Source of the DNA: Dromiciops gliroides
Lineage: Eukaryota; Chordata; Mammalia; Microbiotheria; Microbiotheriidae
DNA length: 64,000 nucleotides
Direction of reading: 5' to 3'
Assembly (NCBI RefSeq): GCF_019393635.1
Contig: NC_057861.1
Coordinates: forward strand, 742,130,732-742,194,731
The notes below the pieces were generated by a model. That model was not told where the DNA came from and ran no database searches. It saw nothing but the letters and a program-made list of their open reading frames with translations. A program made the translations under genes and the position numbers. Of the stretch, positions 1 to 11,197 are shown piece by piece. Position 1 is the first letter of the stretch. The number at the start of each line of letters is the position of its first letter.

Positions 1-359
1 TTTCATTCACCTTCATGGCTGTTGGAACAAATTGGTCTCATCCATCCATGCTGCCAAGGAAAATCTTGTCATGCTTGGGGTAGACAACCCCCTACCTAAC
101 CAACTATTGGTTACCCTCTATCTGGTTTAATCCATCTGCCCAGATGGTCTTACCAGGCTGTGGCTGCTATACATCCTATAGCTTCTTGGAGCCACAGATA
201 AGAGTTGGGTAAGAGGTAGACACCAAAGGTAGATGAACAGCCCTCACACCAGAGATGCTAGTTCTCCCTAAAGAGGAGAAAGAGAGAAAAGAATGGGAAG
301 AGGGATAAAATAGAGAAAGAAATAAAGCAAGACTCACACCTGATGGCTTTCTCCCATTC

Positions 360-640
360 CTCATATTCCAAGGTTTCCTCTCCAGCATAAATTCCTGTGT
401 CTTGCATGCTTTCTTACATTGACTGCATTTATAAGATTTCTCTCTAGTATGAATTCTTTAATGTTGGTGACTTCTGACTGAAGCTTTCCCCATAATTACC
501 TTATGAAAATTGTTCACTTTATTATGAATTCTCTCATGTAAAATAAGTGATGAGACTATTTCCCCCTATATTTATTATATTCAAAACATCTCCCTTTAAG
601 TGTGAATTCTCTGATGCACAATAAGGTATTCTCTTTAGCT
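360..640 (-). pseudogene. Decayed C2H2 zinc-finger relic
   Basis: Minus-strand units about 75-84 bp apart read VHQRIHT (605-625), LHERIHN (525-550) and HQH then RIHTREKSYKCSQCKKA (400-465), the linker and CxxC start of KRAB-type zinc fingers. The units are broken by stops and shifts, and no open array survives. It is either a retrocopy fragment or the last exon of a dead ZNF gene. Confidence 0.7.
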
Positions 641-851
641 GGAGGATTCCCCCACAGTATAATTGTGAGAAAAGCTCTATATAAGTGAGAGCTGTTATTA
701 TTCACATTCTCCAATAAAAATAAGTATTCTCAAAGTTAGGTTTAACATAAGTGATCCTGACAAACCTTTAATGTTAATATTAGTGTTCATGTCTGCCAAT
801 GGGAACACCAGGTCAGGGAGGAGTGGGAAAGAAGTGAAGTTAATGCTACCT

Positions 852-999
852 GTTTGGTTTTTGTTGAGGGGCAATGAGGGTTAAGTGACTTGCCCAGGGT
901 CACGCAGCTAGTAAGTGTCAAGTGTCTGAGGATGGATTTGAACTCAGGTCTTCCTGAATCAAGGGCTGGTGCTTTATCCACTGCACCACCTAGTTGCCA
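852..999 (-). mobile_element. A-tailed marsupial SINE
   Basis: Full length, reverse; TAGTTGCC head and TTGACTTGCCCAGGGTCAC-like body with T-rich tail side. Confidence 0.9.
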
Positions 1000-1085
1000 C
1001 TTTTTGTTTATTTGGTTTTTTGGTTTTGTGAAGCTAATGCTACCTGAACAAAAATGTTCCTAACTTCATAACAAAATGCCAACTT

Positions 1086-1172
1086 GGGGGCAGCTAGGTG
1101 AAGCAGTGGTTAGAGCACCGGCCCTTGAGTCAAGAGGACCTGAGTTCAAATCCAGCCTCAGATGTTCACTGT
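1086..1172 (+). mobile_element. A-tailed marsupial SINE, partial
   Basis: Only the tRNA-like head (A and B box region) is present; the 3' half is missing. Confidence 0.85.
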
Positions 1173-1398
1173 TTGCCAAACAGTTAGATATGACTGAGAC
1201 AACTGAGCAACAACACATAAATGTGTGACTTTGTTCTTACTTCTTCAGCTCCTTAATCAACAATCTTTCTCCCTTCTCTTCTCTGCAACCAGATCTATGA
1301 AAAGGATAGTAGCCAACATTGCTGAATATTCTTCTTGGCTCTCTATTTGTTGCTTGGACCACTTTGGTATAAAATCTGATGTTTTAAAAACATATCTT

Positions 1399-1547
1399 GG
1401 GGGTCAGCAAGGTGGCACAGTAGATAAAGTACCGGCCCTGGATTCAGGAAGACCTGAGTTCAAATCTGGCCTCAGACACTTGACACTTGCTAGCTGTGTG
1501 ACCCTGGGAAAATCACTTAACCCCCTGTTGCCCTGCCCCCAAAAACA
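1399..1547 (+). mobile_element. A-tailed marsupial SINE
   Basis: Full length; followed after about 7 bp by another copy in the same orientation. Confidence 0.9.
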
Positions 1548-1553
1548 TCTTTC

Positions 1554-1713
1554 AGGGGCAGCTAGGTGGCACCGGCTAGGATAAAGCACCAGCCCTGAAT
1601 TCAGGAGGACCTAAGTCTAAATCCGACCTCAGACACTTGACACTTGCTAGCTGTGTGACCCTGGGCAAGTCACTTAACCTTCATTGCCCCACCAAAAAAC
1701 AAACAAACAAACA
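1554..1713 (+). mobile_element. A-tailed marsupial SINE
   Basis: Full length with an (AAAC)n tail; second member of the head-to-tail pair. Confidence 0.9.
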
Positions 1714-1922
1714 TATCTTTCCATACTAATGCATTTTAAAAGAAAATTTTGTATGTTACACCAAATAGATGATGTATTAGAGCAGATCACAATTCACTTC
1801 ATAACATTTGGACAAATCACCTGCATCTTTTCTCCATTTGTAAGTTCATCCTAAGTAAATGCCATCCATCATACTGCAGTCTTAAGAAATATTAGAAGGT
1901 AATTAAAACCTATTGATTGGTA

Positions 1923-2508
1923 TTATTGTTCAGTCATCTCAGACTCTCCATGAACCCAACTGGAATTTATTGGCAAAGATACTGGAGTGATTTGCCATTT
2001 TCTTTTCCAGTTCATTTTACAGACGAGGAAACCAAGACAAACAGGGTTAAGTGACTTGCCCAGGGTCACACAGCTAGTAAAAGTCTGAGACCAAATTAGC
2101 TTTGAGCAGTGTGTAAGAGCTGCCCTAGGGAAGGAGGAAATGGGGTAAACCAAAAGAGGCTTGCTTTTTCTCTCTAGCACCAGGGACCCACTTGAGCTAG
2201 CCACAAGGTCTCTTCTCTCTCTCTAGGTAATGTAGGACCTCTGAACTCTAGAGTGCTGTGCTCTTACTCTCTTGCTGCTCCTCCCTCTCCTACTCTCTTA
2301 TGCTCCTACGAATTTCCCCAGCCCCACTTCCTGGGACTCTGGGCTGGGTGTATTACTTACTAGTAGAGAAGTTTTTCAGACACTCAGTCAAAATAACAAT
2401 AAATGCTTGCTCCCCCCACCCACCCACCCAAAAAGTCTGAGGCCAAATTTGAACTCAGGAAAAAAAGAATTCTTAACTACAGGCAGAGAACTCTATCTAC
2501 TATGCCAC
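1923..2508 (-). mobile_element. tRNA-RTE SINE, split by an insert
   Basis: Reverse orientation: RTE-like tail (TGTTCAGTCATCTCAGACTC, GGCAAAGATACTGGAGTG), body to 2097, then head resuming at 2433-2508. Confidence 0.85.
2098..2432. mobile_element. 335-bp retroposed insert of unknown family
   Basis: It splits a tRNA-RTE SINE and is flanked by 17-bp direct repeats AAGTCTGAG(A/G)CCAAATT (2081-2097 and 2433-2449). It ends with AATAAATGCTTGCTC and a C/A-rich tail. The long target duplication suggests LINE-driven insertion of a non-autonomous element or an mRNA fragment. Confidence 0.55.
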
Positions 2509-2514
2509 CATATA

Positions 2515-3163
2515 TGGCTATATTATACTATACTAAACTATACTACACTATACACTGTACTATACTACACTATAGTATCTACACTACACTAAACACTATA
2601 CCATAGTACACTATACTATACTAAACTCCACTACAATATACTATACTACACTATACTATACCATATCATACTATACTATACTAACTATACTATACTAACT
2701 TATACTACACTACACTACACAGTATACTATAGTATACAATACTATACTATACTGCACTAGACCATACTACACTACAGTACACTACACACTATACTACACT
2801 ACATTAGACTAGACTATGCTAGACTAGACTAGACTACACTATAATATACTACAGACCATACTATACTATATCACACCATACTACACTCCACTGCAGTATA
2901 CTATACTATACTACACTATACTATAAACTCTACTACACTACACTATACTACACCATACTATACTATACTAAACTACAAACTATACTATACTAAACTAACT
3001 ATACTATATTAACTATACTATAGTATATTGCACTATAGTACACTATACTATGCATTGTACTACACTCTACTATACTATCCCATACATTATATTATACTAT
3101 AATATCCTAATTGCAAATTGGTCTGCTACACTACACTATAGTATACTACACTATACTACACTT
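2515..3163. repeat. ACTAT-type satellite, block 1
   Basis: Dense TACTA/TATAC/CACTA pentamers run for 650 bp, with variants (AGACT, AACTA). The block contains the first copy of a non-satellite tag, TATCCTAATTGCAAATTGGT, near 3103-3122. Confidence 0.95.
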
Positions 3164-3479
3164 TCGGCAAGTCACTAAATCCTCATCGCCCCGCCCCCCC
3201 CCAATAATTATAAGTTGAGGTCTCTTTTTATTTATTAGGAATTGCCTGTTTATATTCTGGATGTTGCATTTTCTTTCTTTATTTTTTTTGTTTCTTTTTT
3301 TTGGTGAGGCAATTGGGGTAAAGTGACTTGCCCAGAGTCACACAGCTAGTAAGTGTCAAGTGTCTGAGGCCGGATTGGAACTCGGGTCCTCCTGACTCCA
3401 GGGCCAGTGCTCTATCCACTACACCACCTAGCTGCCCTGGATGTTGCATTTTCAAAAGAAAACTACACTTAAGGTTCCC
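3163..3479. repeat. Copy A of duplicated segment within satellite
   Basis: The order is a SINE 3' end (GGCAAGTCACTAAATCCTCA), AATAATTATAAGTTGAGGTC, a full minus-strand SINE, then TGCATTTTCAAAAGAAAACT and ACACTTAAGGTTCCCA. The same order recurs at 5845-6140, so the two are paralogous, direct copies. Confidence 0.9.
3287..3439 (-). mobile_element. A-tailed marsupial SINE
   Basis: Full length, within duplicated segment copy A. Confidence 0.92.
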
Positions 3480-5185
3480 AATGTATTGGGAATAATACTA
3501 TATTACACTACATTGCATCCTATACATTACTATACTATACTACACTATACCATAGTACACTACACTATACTAGTACACAGTATAGTATAGTACACAGTAC
3601 ACTATACACTATATTACACTACACTATACTATACTATAGTATACTATACTACACTACACACTGTACCATACTACACTATACTATGCTAGACTACACTACA
3701 CAACACTACTACAGACCATACTATACTATACTACACTAAATTACACAATACTGTACTATACTATACTATACTACACACTGTATTATAGTATACCCTACTA
3801 TACTATACTACACTACACTACAGACCATACTATACTAAATTATTCTACAGTACACCATCCTATCCTATCCTATATATACTATATTATCCTACAGTACATT
3901 ATACTATACTATACTACACCATACTATACTACACTAAACTATACTATACTATACTATACTGCACTACAACCTATACTATAATATACTATACTATACTAAA
4001 CTAACTATACTATACTACACTATAGTACACTACACTATGCACTGTACTATACTATACTACACTCTACTATGCTATACCATACATTATACTACATTATAAT
4101 ATCCTAATTACAAATTGGTCTACTACACTACACTATAGTATACTACACATTATACTATACTATACTACACTATACTACGCTATACTGTACTATACTATAC
4201 CATACTAGACTACACTATACTAACTATACTATATTATGCTAAACTACTCACTATTCTATACTCCACTATACTCCACCCTATACTGTACTACACCATACCA
4301 CACTATACTATACAACACTATACTACACTACACTACACTACACTATACTATACTATACTATACTATACTATACTATACTATACTATACTACACACTGTAT
4401 TATAGTATACCCTACTATACTATACTACACTACACTACAGACCATACTATACTAAATTATTCTACAGTACACCATCCTATCCTATCCTATATATACTATA
4501 TTATCCTACAGTACATTATACTATACTATACTACACCATACTATACTACACTAAACTATACTATACTATACTGCACTACAACCTATACTATAATATACTA
4601 TACTATACTAAACTAACTATACTATACTACACTACAACCTATACTATACTATACTACACTATAGTACACTACACTATGCACTGTACTATACTATACTACA
4701 CTCTACTATGCTATACCATACATTATACTACATTATAATATCCTAATTACAAATTGGTCTACTACACTACACTATAGTATACTACACATTATACTATACT
4801 ATACTACACTATACTACGCTATACTATACTATACCATACTAGACTACACTATACTAACTATACAATATTATGCTAAACTACTCACTATTCTATACTCCAC
4901 TATACTCCACCCTATACTGTACTACACCATACCACACTATACTATACAACACTATACTACACTACACTACACTACACTATACTATACTATACTATACTAT
5001 ACTATACTATACTATACTATACTATAGGGTACTATACTATACTACAGACTATACTACACTATACTATTTCTACACTACACTACATTATACTATACCATAT
5101 GATACTAACTATACTATAGTGTGTAGTATAGTATAGTACAGCATAATATAGTATAATGTAGTTTACTGTAGTATAGTATAGTTCG
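3480..5185. repeat. ACTAT-type satellite, block 2 with higher-order repeats
   Basis: This is 1.7 kb of the same pentamer array. Inside it, units of about 620-640 bp are repeated almost exactly: 4236 onward recurs at 4870, TATTATAGTATACCCTAC at 3781 recurs near 4398, and the tag ATCCTAATTACAAATTGGTC at 4101 recurs at 4740. The last 70 bp (5117-5185) switch to the reverse complement (TAGTATAGTA). Long open frames in it are satellite artefacts. Confidence 0.95.
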
Positions 5186-5195
5186 TACTCTTAAA

Positions 5196-5335
5196 ACTAC
5201 ATTGTGAACTCCTTGGAATGGAGAGTTATTTCTCCTTTTCTTTTATATTGCTTGAGGCACAGTACACATTGTTTTCTACATAGCAGGTGCCCTGGCAATT
5301 TTATGGTTGCATTAAACAATTGAATGGATGAAAGT
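5196..5335 (+). mobile_element. L2 3' end
   Basis: Decayed L2 tail: TGTGAACTCCTTGGAATGGA, then GCACAGTACACA and TAGCAGGTGCC. Confidence 0.5.
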
Positions 5336-5737
5336 ACATTTGCATTCCAGTCCTCTGCAACATTACAAACTGTCATTTATTTTTACACTATCTAAACATC
5401 CATCTTACCATTTATTTTATTCTTTATCTGACTGAGATTTCTTCAGTGTAGGGAGCTCTTGGTTAGGAACTTCCAACAATACAGATTAACAGCTGTTTTG
5501 TAACCTGAAGTATTAGAGAGTTGGCATGGAAAAGTGTTTTGTGTGACTTGCCCAGAGTTTCCCAATCAGTATATGTCAAAGATGTGAAGTGAACCCTTCC
5601 TTCCCTGTCTATTCAGTAAGCCACATTACATTTTAAATTCAAATTCTCTCCATTTCAGAAAGACCAAAATTCAAAACTATAGACACAGACTGGCCCCTAC
5701 TTGTAACTCACTTCTTTTTTTTTTTTTTTTTAAGTTG

Positions 5738-5886
5738 AGGGGCAGCTAGGTAGTGCAGTGGATAAAGCACCGGCCTTGGATTCAGGATGAGCCGAGTTCA
5801 AATCTGACCTCAGACACTTGACACTTACTAGCTGTGTGACTTTCAGCAAGTCACTTAATCCTCATTACCCTGCCTCCCCCACCAAT
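5738..5886 (+). mobile_element. A-tailed marsupial SINE
   Basis: Full length; its last 40 bp are also present at the start of copy A. Confidence 0.92.
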
Positions 5887-6141
5887 AATTATAAGTTGAA
5901 GTCTCTTTTTATTTATTAGGATTATTTCTGGATGTTGCGTTTTCTTTCTTTTTTTTTTCTTGGTGAGGTAATTGGGGTTAAATGACTTGCCCAGGGTCAC
6001 ACAGCTAGTAAGTGCCAAGTGTCTGAGGCCGGATTTGAACTCAGGTCCTCTTGACTCCAGGGCCGGTGCTCTATCCACTGCACCACCTAGCTGCCCTGGA
6101 TATTGCATTTTCAAAAGCAAACTACACTTAAGGTTCCCAGT
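5845..6141. repeat. Copy B of duplicated segment
   Basis: This is the paralogue of 3163-3479, with its flanking plus-strand SINE complete (5738-5886). The embedded SINE has target-site duplication GGATGTTGCATTTTC in both copies, so the segment was copied after that insertion. Confidence 0.9.
5948..6096 (-). mobile_element. A-tailed marsupial SINE
   Basis: Full length, within duplicated segment copy B. Confidence 0.92.
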
Positions 6142-6179
6142 GTTCATTTTCCATGATGACATAGTTACAGATTAGATAT

Positions 6180-7740
6180 AGGACCTACAATTTTACAAAT
6201 CAATGACAGTATGTTCAAAGAAGTAAACACATGAGGGAAACCTAACATAAAGATTAATAATCCAATAAGTAGTTTTCTCCTCGTCCCCCCAAATTCCAAC
6301 CCAATGTTTTGGTTTTTTGTTTTGCTTTGTTTTGTTTTGACAATTTACAAAGAGAAAATCCTTCTATCATTTCTACAGTCAGGAGTAATTTTGTTCCAGC
6401 ATCCGTTGTGAGACATGTTAATAAGGAAGTGGGTTGTCACCTCAGCTACTCCTTATTACTTCCTTCTGGGAAGATGGGAGTAATCCTTAGGTGATAGGAT
6501 TAGTCTGGCAGACTAGGGTGTACATTGTAGGCTTTGATAGAAACAACCAAATTTGGGTTGAATGGGTGGTTGGTGAGGTTACAAAGGAATTTGTATTTGG
6601 CACTAGTGGGTAGTGAGATTACAAAGGTAGACAATACAAGGGTGGAAATTCAATTCACAATAGAATGAGTCCTGAGTGGAGGCAATTACAAGACAAAAGT
6701 TTGACTTTTAGGCAGGTTTCTCAGGATGTAGGTGAAGGGTAGAGTTACAAAGTCAAAGAGTTTAGATTTATTTGGCTTGGGGAGATTATTAAAATGGATC
6801 CCATCTTGACTAAGTCTTAAAATTAGAATTAAAAATCAATTTTCAATTTTACTTCACTTTTCCCTGTTCTGGTCAGACAAGGACTGAAAGGCTTTGCAGA
6901 AGAAGTAGACCAGCCAGACACCAAGAAAGAAACATCTTTATTTGGCTCATTTTAACTCACACTAGGGAAGGGAAGGGGCTTCACTTGAGACACTCAATAG
7001 TGGGAGCACAGAGGGATGGATGAAGGCAAGAAGGGAAGAGACAGCAGCCAACATCCCCCTAGCTAGGGCAACTCTCACTCAGGCCCAAACAGGGGCCATA
7101 GCTTGTCCCTCTTTCTCAAATGTGTCAAGGAAGGGTAAGAATGGTCATTCAGGCCGACCCCTTCTTCATTTTATAGGTGAAGATACTGAGGTACAGAGAA
7201 GCTCAGCGATTTGCCCTAGGGAGTAGAGATTTTATAGGGGCACAGGGTGGAAAGAGAGACAAGTCTTTACCAAAAAAAGAGTCCTTGGTCTGGAGTCAAA
7301 GGACCTTGTTTCAAATCCTATCTTTGATGCTTACTATCTGAGAAATTAGCTAAATCATCTCTCCTCCCTAATTTGCTAATCAGTAGGTTGTAGGCATAGA
7401 AGATTACAGAAAAAGGAGGGGGTGCCAGACAGGATAAGGGGGCACAACTAGTGTAGAGGCAGCCTATTGGAATAAAGCCTAAGCCAAGAAAACCAGAGAG
7501 AATTTCTGGACCAAAAAAAATTTTCCAAAGTCTCCCACAGCTTCCCCTGTTGAGGCCCAAAGAGAAATGTCCTGCAGAAAATGTGATGCAAAAAATAAAG
7601 GGGAAAAAAAGAAAATCCGGCGCAAAAAATCCACCTCAACACACGAGGCCCTGTTTACTGCAGGAAAGAATTCTTTGCTTGAAGCAATGAGCTGCCATTC
7701 TCCTTGATTGAAAGAGAAGATTTGATCTTTAATCATTCAG
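6180..7740. other. AT-rich stretch without a recognised gene
   Basis: Short echoes of GAGRTTACAAAGG recur at about 6570-6770. A minus-strand AATAAAGATGTTTCTTTC near 6925-6945 resembles the end of an LTR, but no boundaries could be set. Nothing codes convincingly. Confidence 0.4.
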
Positions 7741-8026
7741 GTCGCACAGAACTTTTGGGGAAGCTGTTTCTTGTGTGAAGGGGTGTGAGAGGGATGCCCC
7801 TGTAGACACTTCCAACTGTGGCCCACACTTGAAGAAGGCCTCCAAATGTTTGCATTGGGTAGCAAATAGATGAGAACTGACAATCCTTGGCCATCGATCT
7901 GATGATAAACAGACTAAGTGGAAGAGACAGAGTCTTGGACTCAGTGTTGACACAAATCAGGACCAGGATACCAGGAGTCATCACTCTGAAACCCCACAAT
8001 TATTTTGGTGTTTTGTGGGTTTGGAT

Positions 8027-8032
8027 TTTATT
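8027..8032 (-). terminator. Poly(A) signal of SPMIP1-like gene
   Basis: AATAAA on the minus strand lies 100 nt after the stop codon, giving a short 3' UTR typical of testis-expressed genes. Confidence 0.6.
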
Positions 8033-8131
8033 GGGGACCAGGTGGGGGGAAAGAAGCTCAAGGAAAACTCGGCCAGGCTGCGACTCTGGTCTTAGCAACA
8101 AGCCCCCACAAGGGGTCTTTCCTTCCCTCGC

Positions 8132-8250
8132 TCAGAGCCGCTGGTCAGACCTGGAGGCCTGGTGAAAGACCCCATTGCGGAAGTAAAAAGTATCCCTGAT
8201 GAGCCGGGATCTGGCATGAACCGGAGCCTTGGCTTCCTTCATGGCATCCC
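8132..8250 (-). CDS. SPMIP1-like gene, terminal coding exon
   Basis: The exon is 119 nt. Acceptor TTTTTTAG precedes GGGATGCC, in phase with the upstream donor. It encodes GDAMKEAKAPVHARSRLIRD then TFYFRNGVFHQASRSDQRL and stop. The end of this family typically has a T-F-Y-x-x-N-G-x-F motif followed by a D-x-L tail, which is what is seen. Confidence 0.78.
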
Positions 8251-8354
8251 CTAAAAAAGCAAAGGAAGAGCCTGCAGTGAGGAACTGGGTGGGCATCGGC
8301 TTCCCTACGATGGCTCCCCTCTTTCCAAGGTCCTCTCTCTAGGCAGCTCCCCCA

Positions 8355-8620
8355 AGACAGAATCAATTCATCAATCAATATTTATTAAGCATCTACTATG
8401 TGTCAGGCACTGTGCTAAGCACCAGGGTACAAAAATAGGCAAAAAAGAGTCCCTGTCTTCAAGGAGCTTACAATTGAATGAGGAAGATGGCATGCAAACA
8501 AATATGTGCAAGCAAGCTATCTATTCAATAAATAGGAAATAATGAATAAAGGGAAGGTTCTAGATTAAGAGGGGTTTGGGGAAAGCTTCCTGGAACAAGG
8601 GAAGGCCAAGTTTCCTATGG
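8355..8620 (-). mobile_element. L2 3' region
   Basis: Reverse of the L2 end: TTTATTAAGCATCTACTATG, GGCACTGTGCTAAGCACC, AAGGAGCTTACAATTG. Confidence 0.65.
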
Positions 8621-8817
8621 AGCCCCTCTTCCTACCCTGAACCATCATCACGGCATACTTGTGTCCATCAGACCTTTTGCCTGTGTCAGGGACTTTTGGT
8701 CCAGCGACTTGGCACCACAGGCTCTCCAGCCCCAGAATTTTCATGGCTCCGCTTTAGTCTTTAGCTGCCATTTGCAATTAGGCCAGTGGTGACATTTTGG
8801 TTTTCTGTCCAATGCTT

Positions 8818-9056
8818 TGGGCAGCTAGGTGACTCCATAGTGGATAGAGCGCTGGGCCTGACGTCAAGACTCATCTTCCTGAATTCAAATATGGCTACAG
8901 ACTCTTACTACCTATGTGTCACTCAACCCTGTTTGCCTCCGTTTCTTCATCTGTCAAATGAACTGGAGAAAGAAATGGCAAACCACTCCAGTATCTCTGC
9001 CAGGAAAACCTCAAATGATTGTCAGACATGACTGAAAAACAATAGAACAACAAAAA
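8818..9056 (+). mobile_element. tRNA-RTE SINE
   Basis: tRNA-like head followed by GGCAAACCACTCCAGTATCT and an AACAACAA end, the RTE-derived tail shared with ruminant Bov-tA-like elements. Confidence 0.88.
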
Positions 9057-9140
9057 AATTGTGAAAATGATTAGGGGTCATTGATGCCCCCTGTACCCTG
9101 CCCTTAGGCAAATCACTGCTCTTTTCTTTTTTTCTTCTTT

Positions 9141-9299
9141 CTTTCTTTCTTTTTTTTTTTTTTTGGTGAGGCAATTGAGGTTAAGTGACCTGCACAGGGT
9201 CACACAACTAGTAAGCGTCAAGTGTCTGAGGCCAGATTTGAACTCAGGTCCTCCTGAATCCAGGGCCGGTGCTCTATCCACTGCACCACCTAGCTGCCC
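9141..9299 (-). mobile_element. A-tailed marsupial SINE
   Basis: Full length, with a long T/CTTT tail side. Confidence 0.92.
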
Positions 9300-9689
9300 C
9301 AGTATGTATTTTCTAATGGAAAAAGGAGCCACAAGGCTGGCCTTGGGAGTTAGGAAGCAACCCTTGAAGAGATCAGCATTTATAATCAACGTCAATTTCT
9401 TAGAGTGTAGGCTTCATTAACGCCTTTCTGCCACTCAAGTCTCTTGTCAGAAATTGGAGAAAAGAAATAACCAAATGGGGCTGAAAGATCCCAGATGGAG
9501 CTGGTTCTCAGTTTTTCCCAGGGGCCAAATTCTTCTCACATAATACCCACCTTGGGAACAGAAGGGGAAACACAAGCACACTCAATTATTACTTTTTCTC
9601 TTAGCTTAGAACTGAAACCCTAACCCTCAACTTACAAGTGAAGAAAACTAAGGGCCTTCACAGGCCTGAACCCCCCAACTACTAGTGCT

Positions 9690-9905
9690 CTTCCCTCAGA
9701 CTATCTTGTATTTAGCTATTTTGTGTGTATTATGTATGAATATAGTTCTTAAGCTTATATTTATACTTTATGTATTTTTATATGTATTTATTGTCTCTTC
9801 CATTAGAATGTAAGTTTACTGTGAGTCATGATTATTTCATCATCTTTGTATTTGTACTTTAGGTGCCTGGTGTATAGTAGGTAATAAATGATTGCTTGGC
9901 TGAGA
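9690..9905 (+). mobile_element. L2 3' end
   Basis: CTTCCATTAGAATGTAAGTT, then GTGCCTGGTGTATAGTAGGT and AATAAATGATTGCTTG. Confidence 0.75.
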
Positions 9906-9934
9906 GGTAAGGTTACATTATCTCCTTTGAATCT

Positions 9935-10100
9935 CCCTGTGAGGCAGGTGGTTTTTCCCTTTTTATAGATAAGGAAACTGAGGCCCAGAGAAGTTCAGTG
10001 ACTTACCCAAGGTCATACAACTAATAAGGAACCAAACTGGGAATTTACTCCAAATTCAATTCTCCTTCAGAGACAAATGCTGCCCTTTGCTGGTCCCAGC
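9935..10100 (-). mobile_element. MIR-like CORE-SINE fragment
   Basis: ATAAGGAAACTGAGGCCCAG and ACTTACCCAAGGTCATACAA match the reverse of a MIR core. Confidence 0.6.
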
Positions 10101-10491
10101 CTCCCATTTCCTTCTTGCCCAGAATCTCAGAGTAGGAAAGGACCTGAAGCCAACCCAGACCTGATTAAGATTTCCCTCTAGCACTTACCTGAAAAATGTT
10201 TGTCTAGGATCTGGTTCCAGTGGCTGTGTGACCTTGGACAAGTGCCTTCCTCTCAGTTTCCTCACCTTGGAAATCAGGGGATTAAATGACCCCCAAAGCT
10301 CCTACATTCCATGATCTATGAGGATCTACAGTGATTCTGACAACCCCAGCAGGACTTCTCCCCAAAGGCCATGGGGTTTTTTTTTGGTTTTTTGTTTTTT
10401 CATGAAATTGGAAGGTGTTTCTGTGCAGCCAACTTTGGGAAGGAAGGAGGTGGGATTGCAGAGGTTTCTGCTCAACCAAAACCCCTGGGAC

Positions 10492-10625
10492 TTGTGGATA
10501 GAGCACCGGCCCTGGATTCAGGAGGACCTGAGTTCAAATCTGGCCTTAGATGCTTAACACTTACTAGCTGTGTGACCCTGGGCAAGTCACTTAACCCCAG
10601 TTGCCTCACTAAAAAAAAAAAAAAA
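10492..10625 (+). mobile_element. A-tailed marsupial SINE
   Basis: 5'-truncated copy beginning at TGGATAGAGCACCGG, with a 17-nt A tail. Confidence 0.9.
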
Positions 10626-11197
10626 CAACCCTGGGACTGCAGAGCAGCGGGTGAAGAGAAGGAGAAGAAAGAGAACAGAGAAAAGGAGCGAGAAGAGTCA
10701 GGGACTGAGGAGGAAACATTATGAACAGCAGAGGGGACCAGGATCCACCTCTTTACCCATGCCCAGAACCCGACATGCAGAGCAAGACCTGAGCTGGAGC
10801 CCCCAGCTCCTCCTCTTGGTCACTGAGTAAATGTGGATCGGTGGGTTCACTTTAGATCTGGTGCTGGGAGCGACCTCTGAAGTCCATTTGTAAATCCCCT
10901 CATTTTGCAGATGGGGAAACTGAGGCCCTCCTAGGTGACCATGATTTATCTGAGGACCTGAACACAGGCACCCTGATGACAAATCTCCAGCACCGTTCTG
11001 GGTTAGGTAACCAGCTGAATGGGGAGAAGACTTACCACAGTGCCTTGCACAAGGCTAAGAAGTCAGTATTTGGTGAGTGAATGGGCAGGTGAATGAATGG
11101 GGGAATGCATAAAGAGCAGCTCTCCCAACTTACTGACCAAGACGCAACAACTGACAACAGATACCAAAGTGCTTTGGGTAAAGCAAGATGCCATCAC

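Larger units (their letters stand above)
8251..11197 (-). other. Intron of SPMIP1-like gene
   Basis: The intron is 2,947 bp. It holds an L2 3' end (8355-8620, reverse), a tRNA-RTE SINE, two A-tailed SINEs, an L2 3' end (9690-9905) and a MIR-like piece near 9940-10100. No further exon was recognised. Confidence 0.7.

Noticed and set aside
1399-1713. Possible tRNA genes (A and B boxes)
   Set aside because: The boxes belong to tandem SINE heads; no cloverleaf with a matched acceptor stem.
4236-5136. Long Tyr/Leu/Thr-rich open frames
   Set aside because: They are translations of the ACTAT satellite, which lacks stops in some frames; no gene context.
6900-6960. Possible LTR end (AATAAAGATGTTTC, minus strand)
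   Set aside because: No matching 5' boundary or partner LTR could be found by eye.
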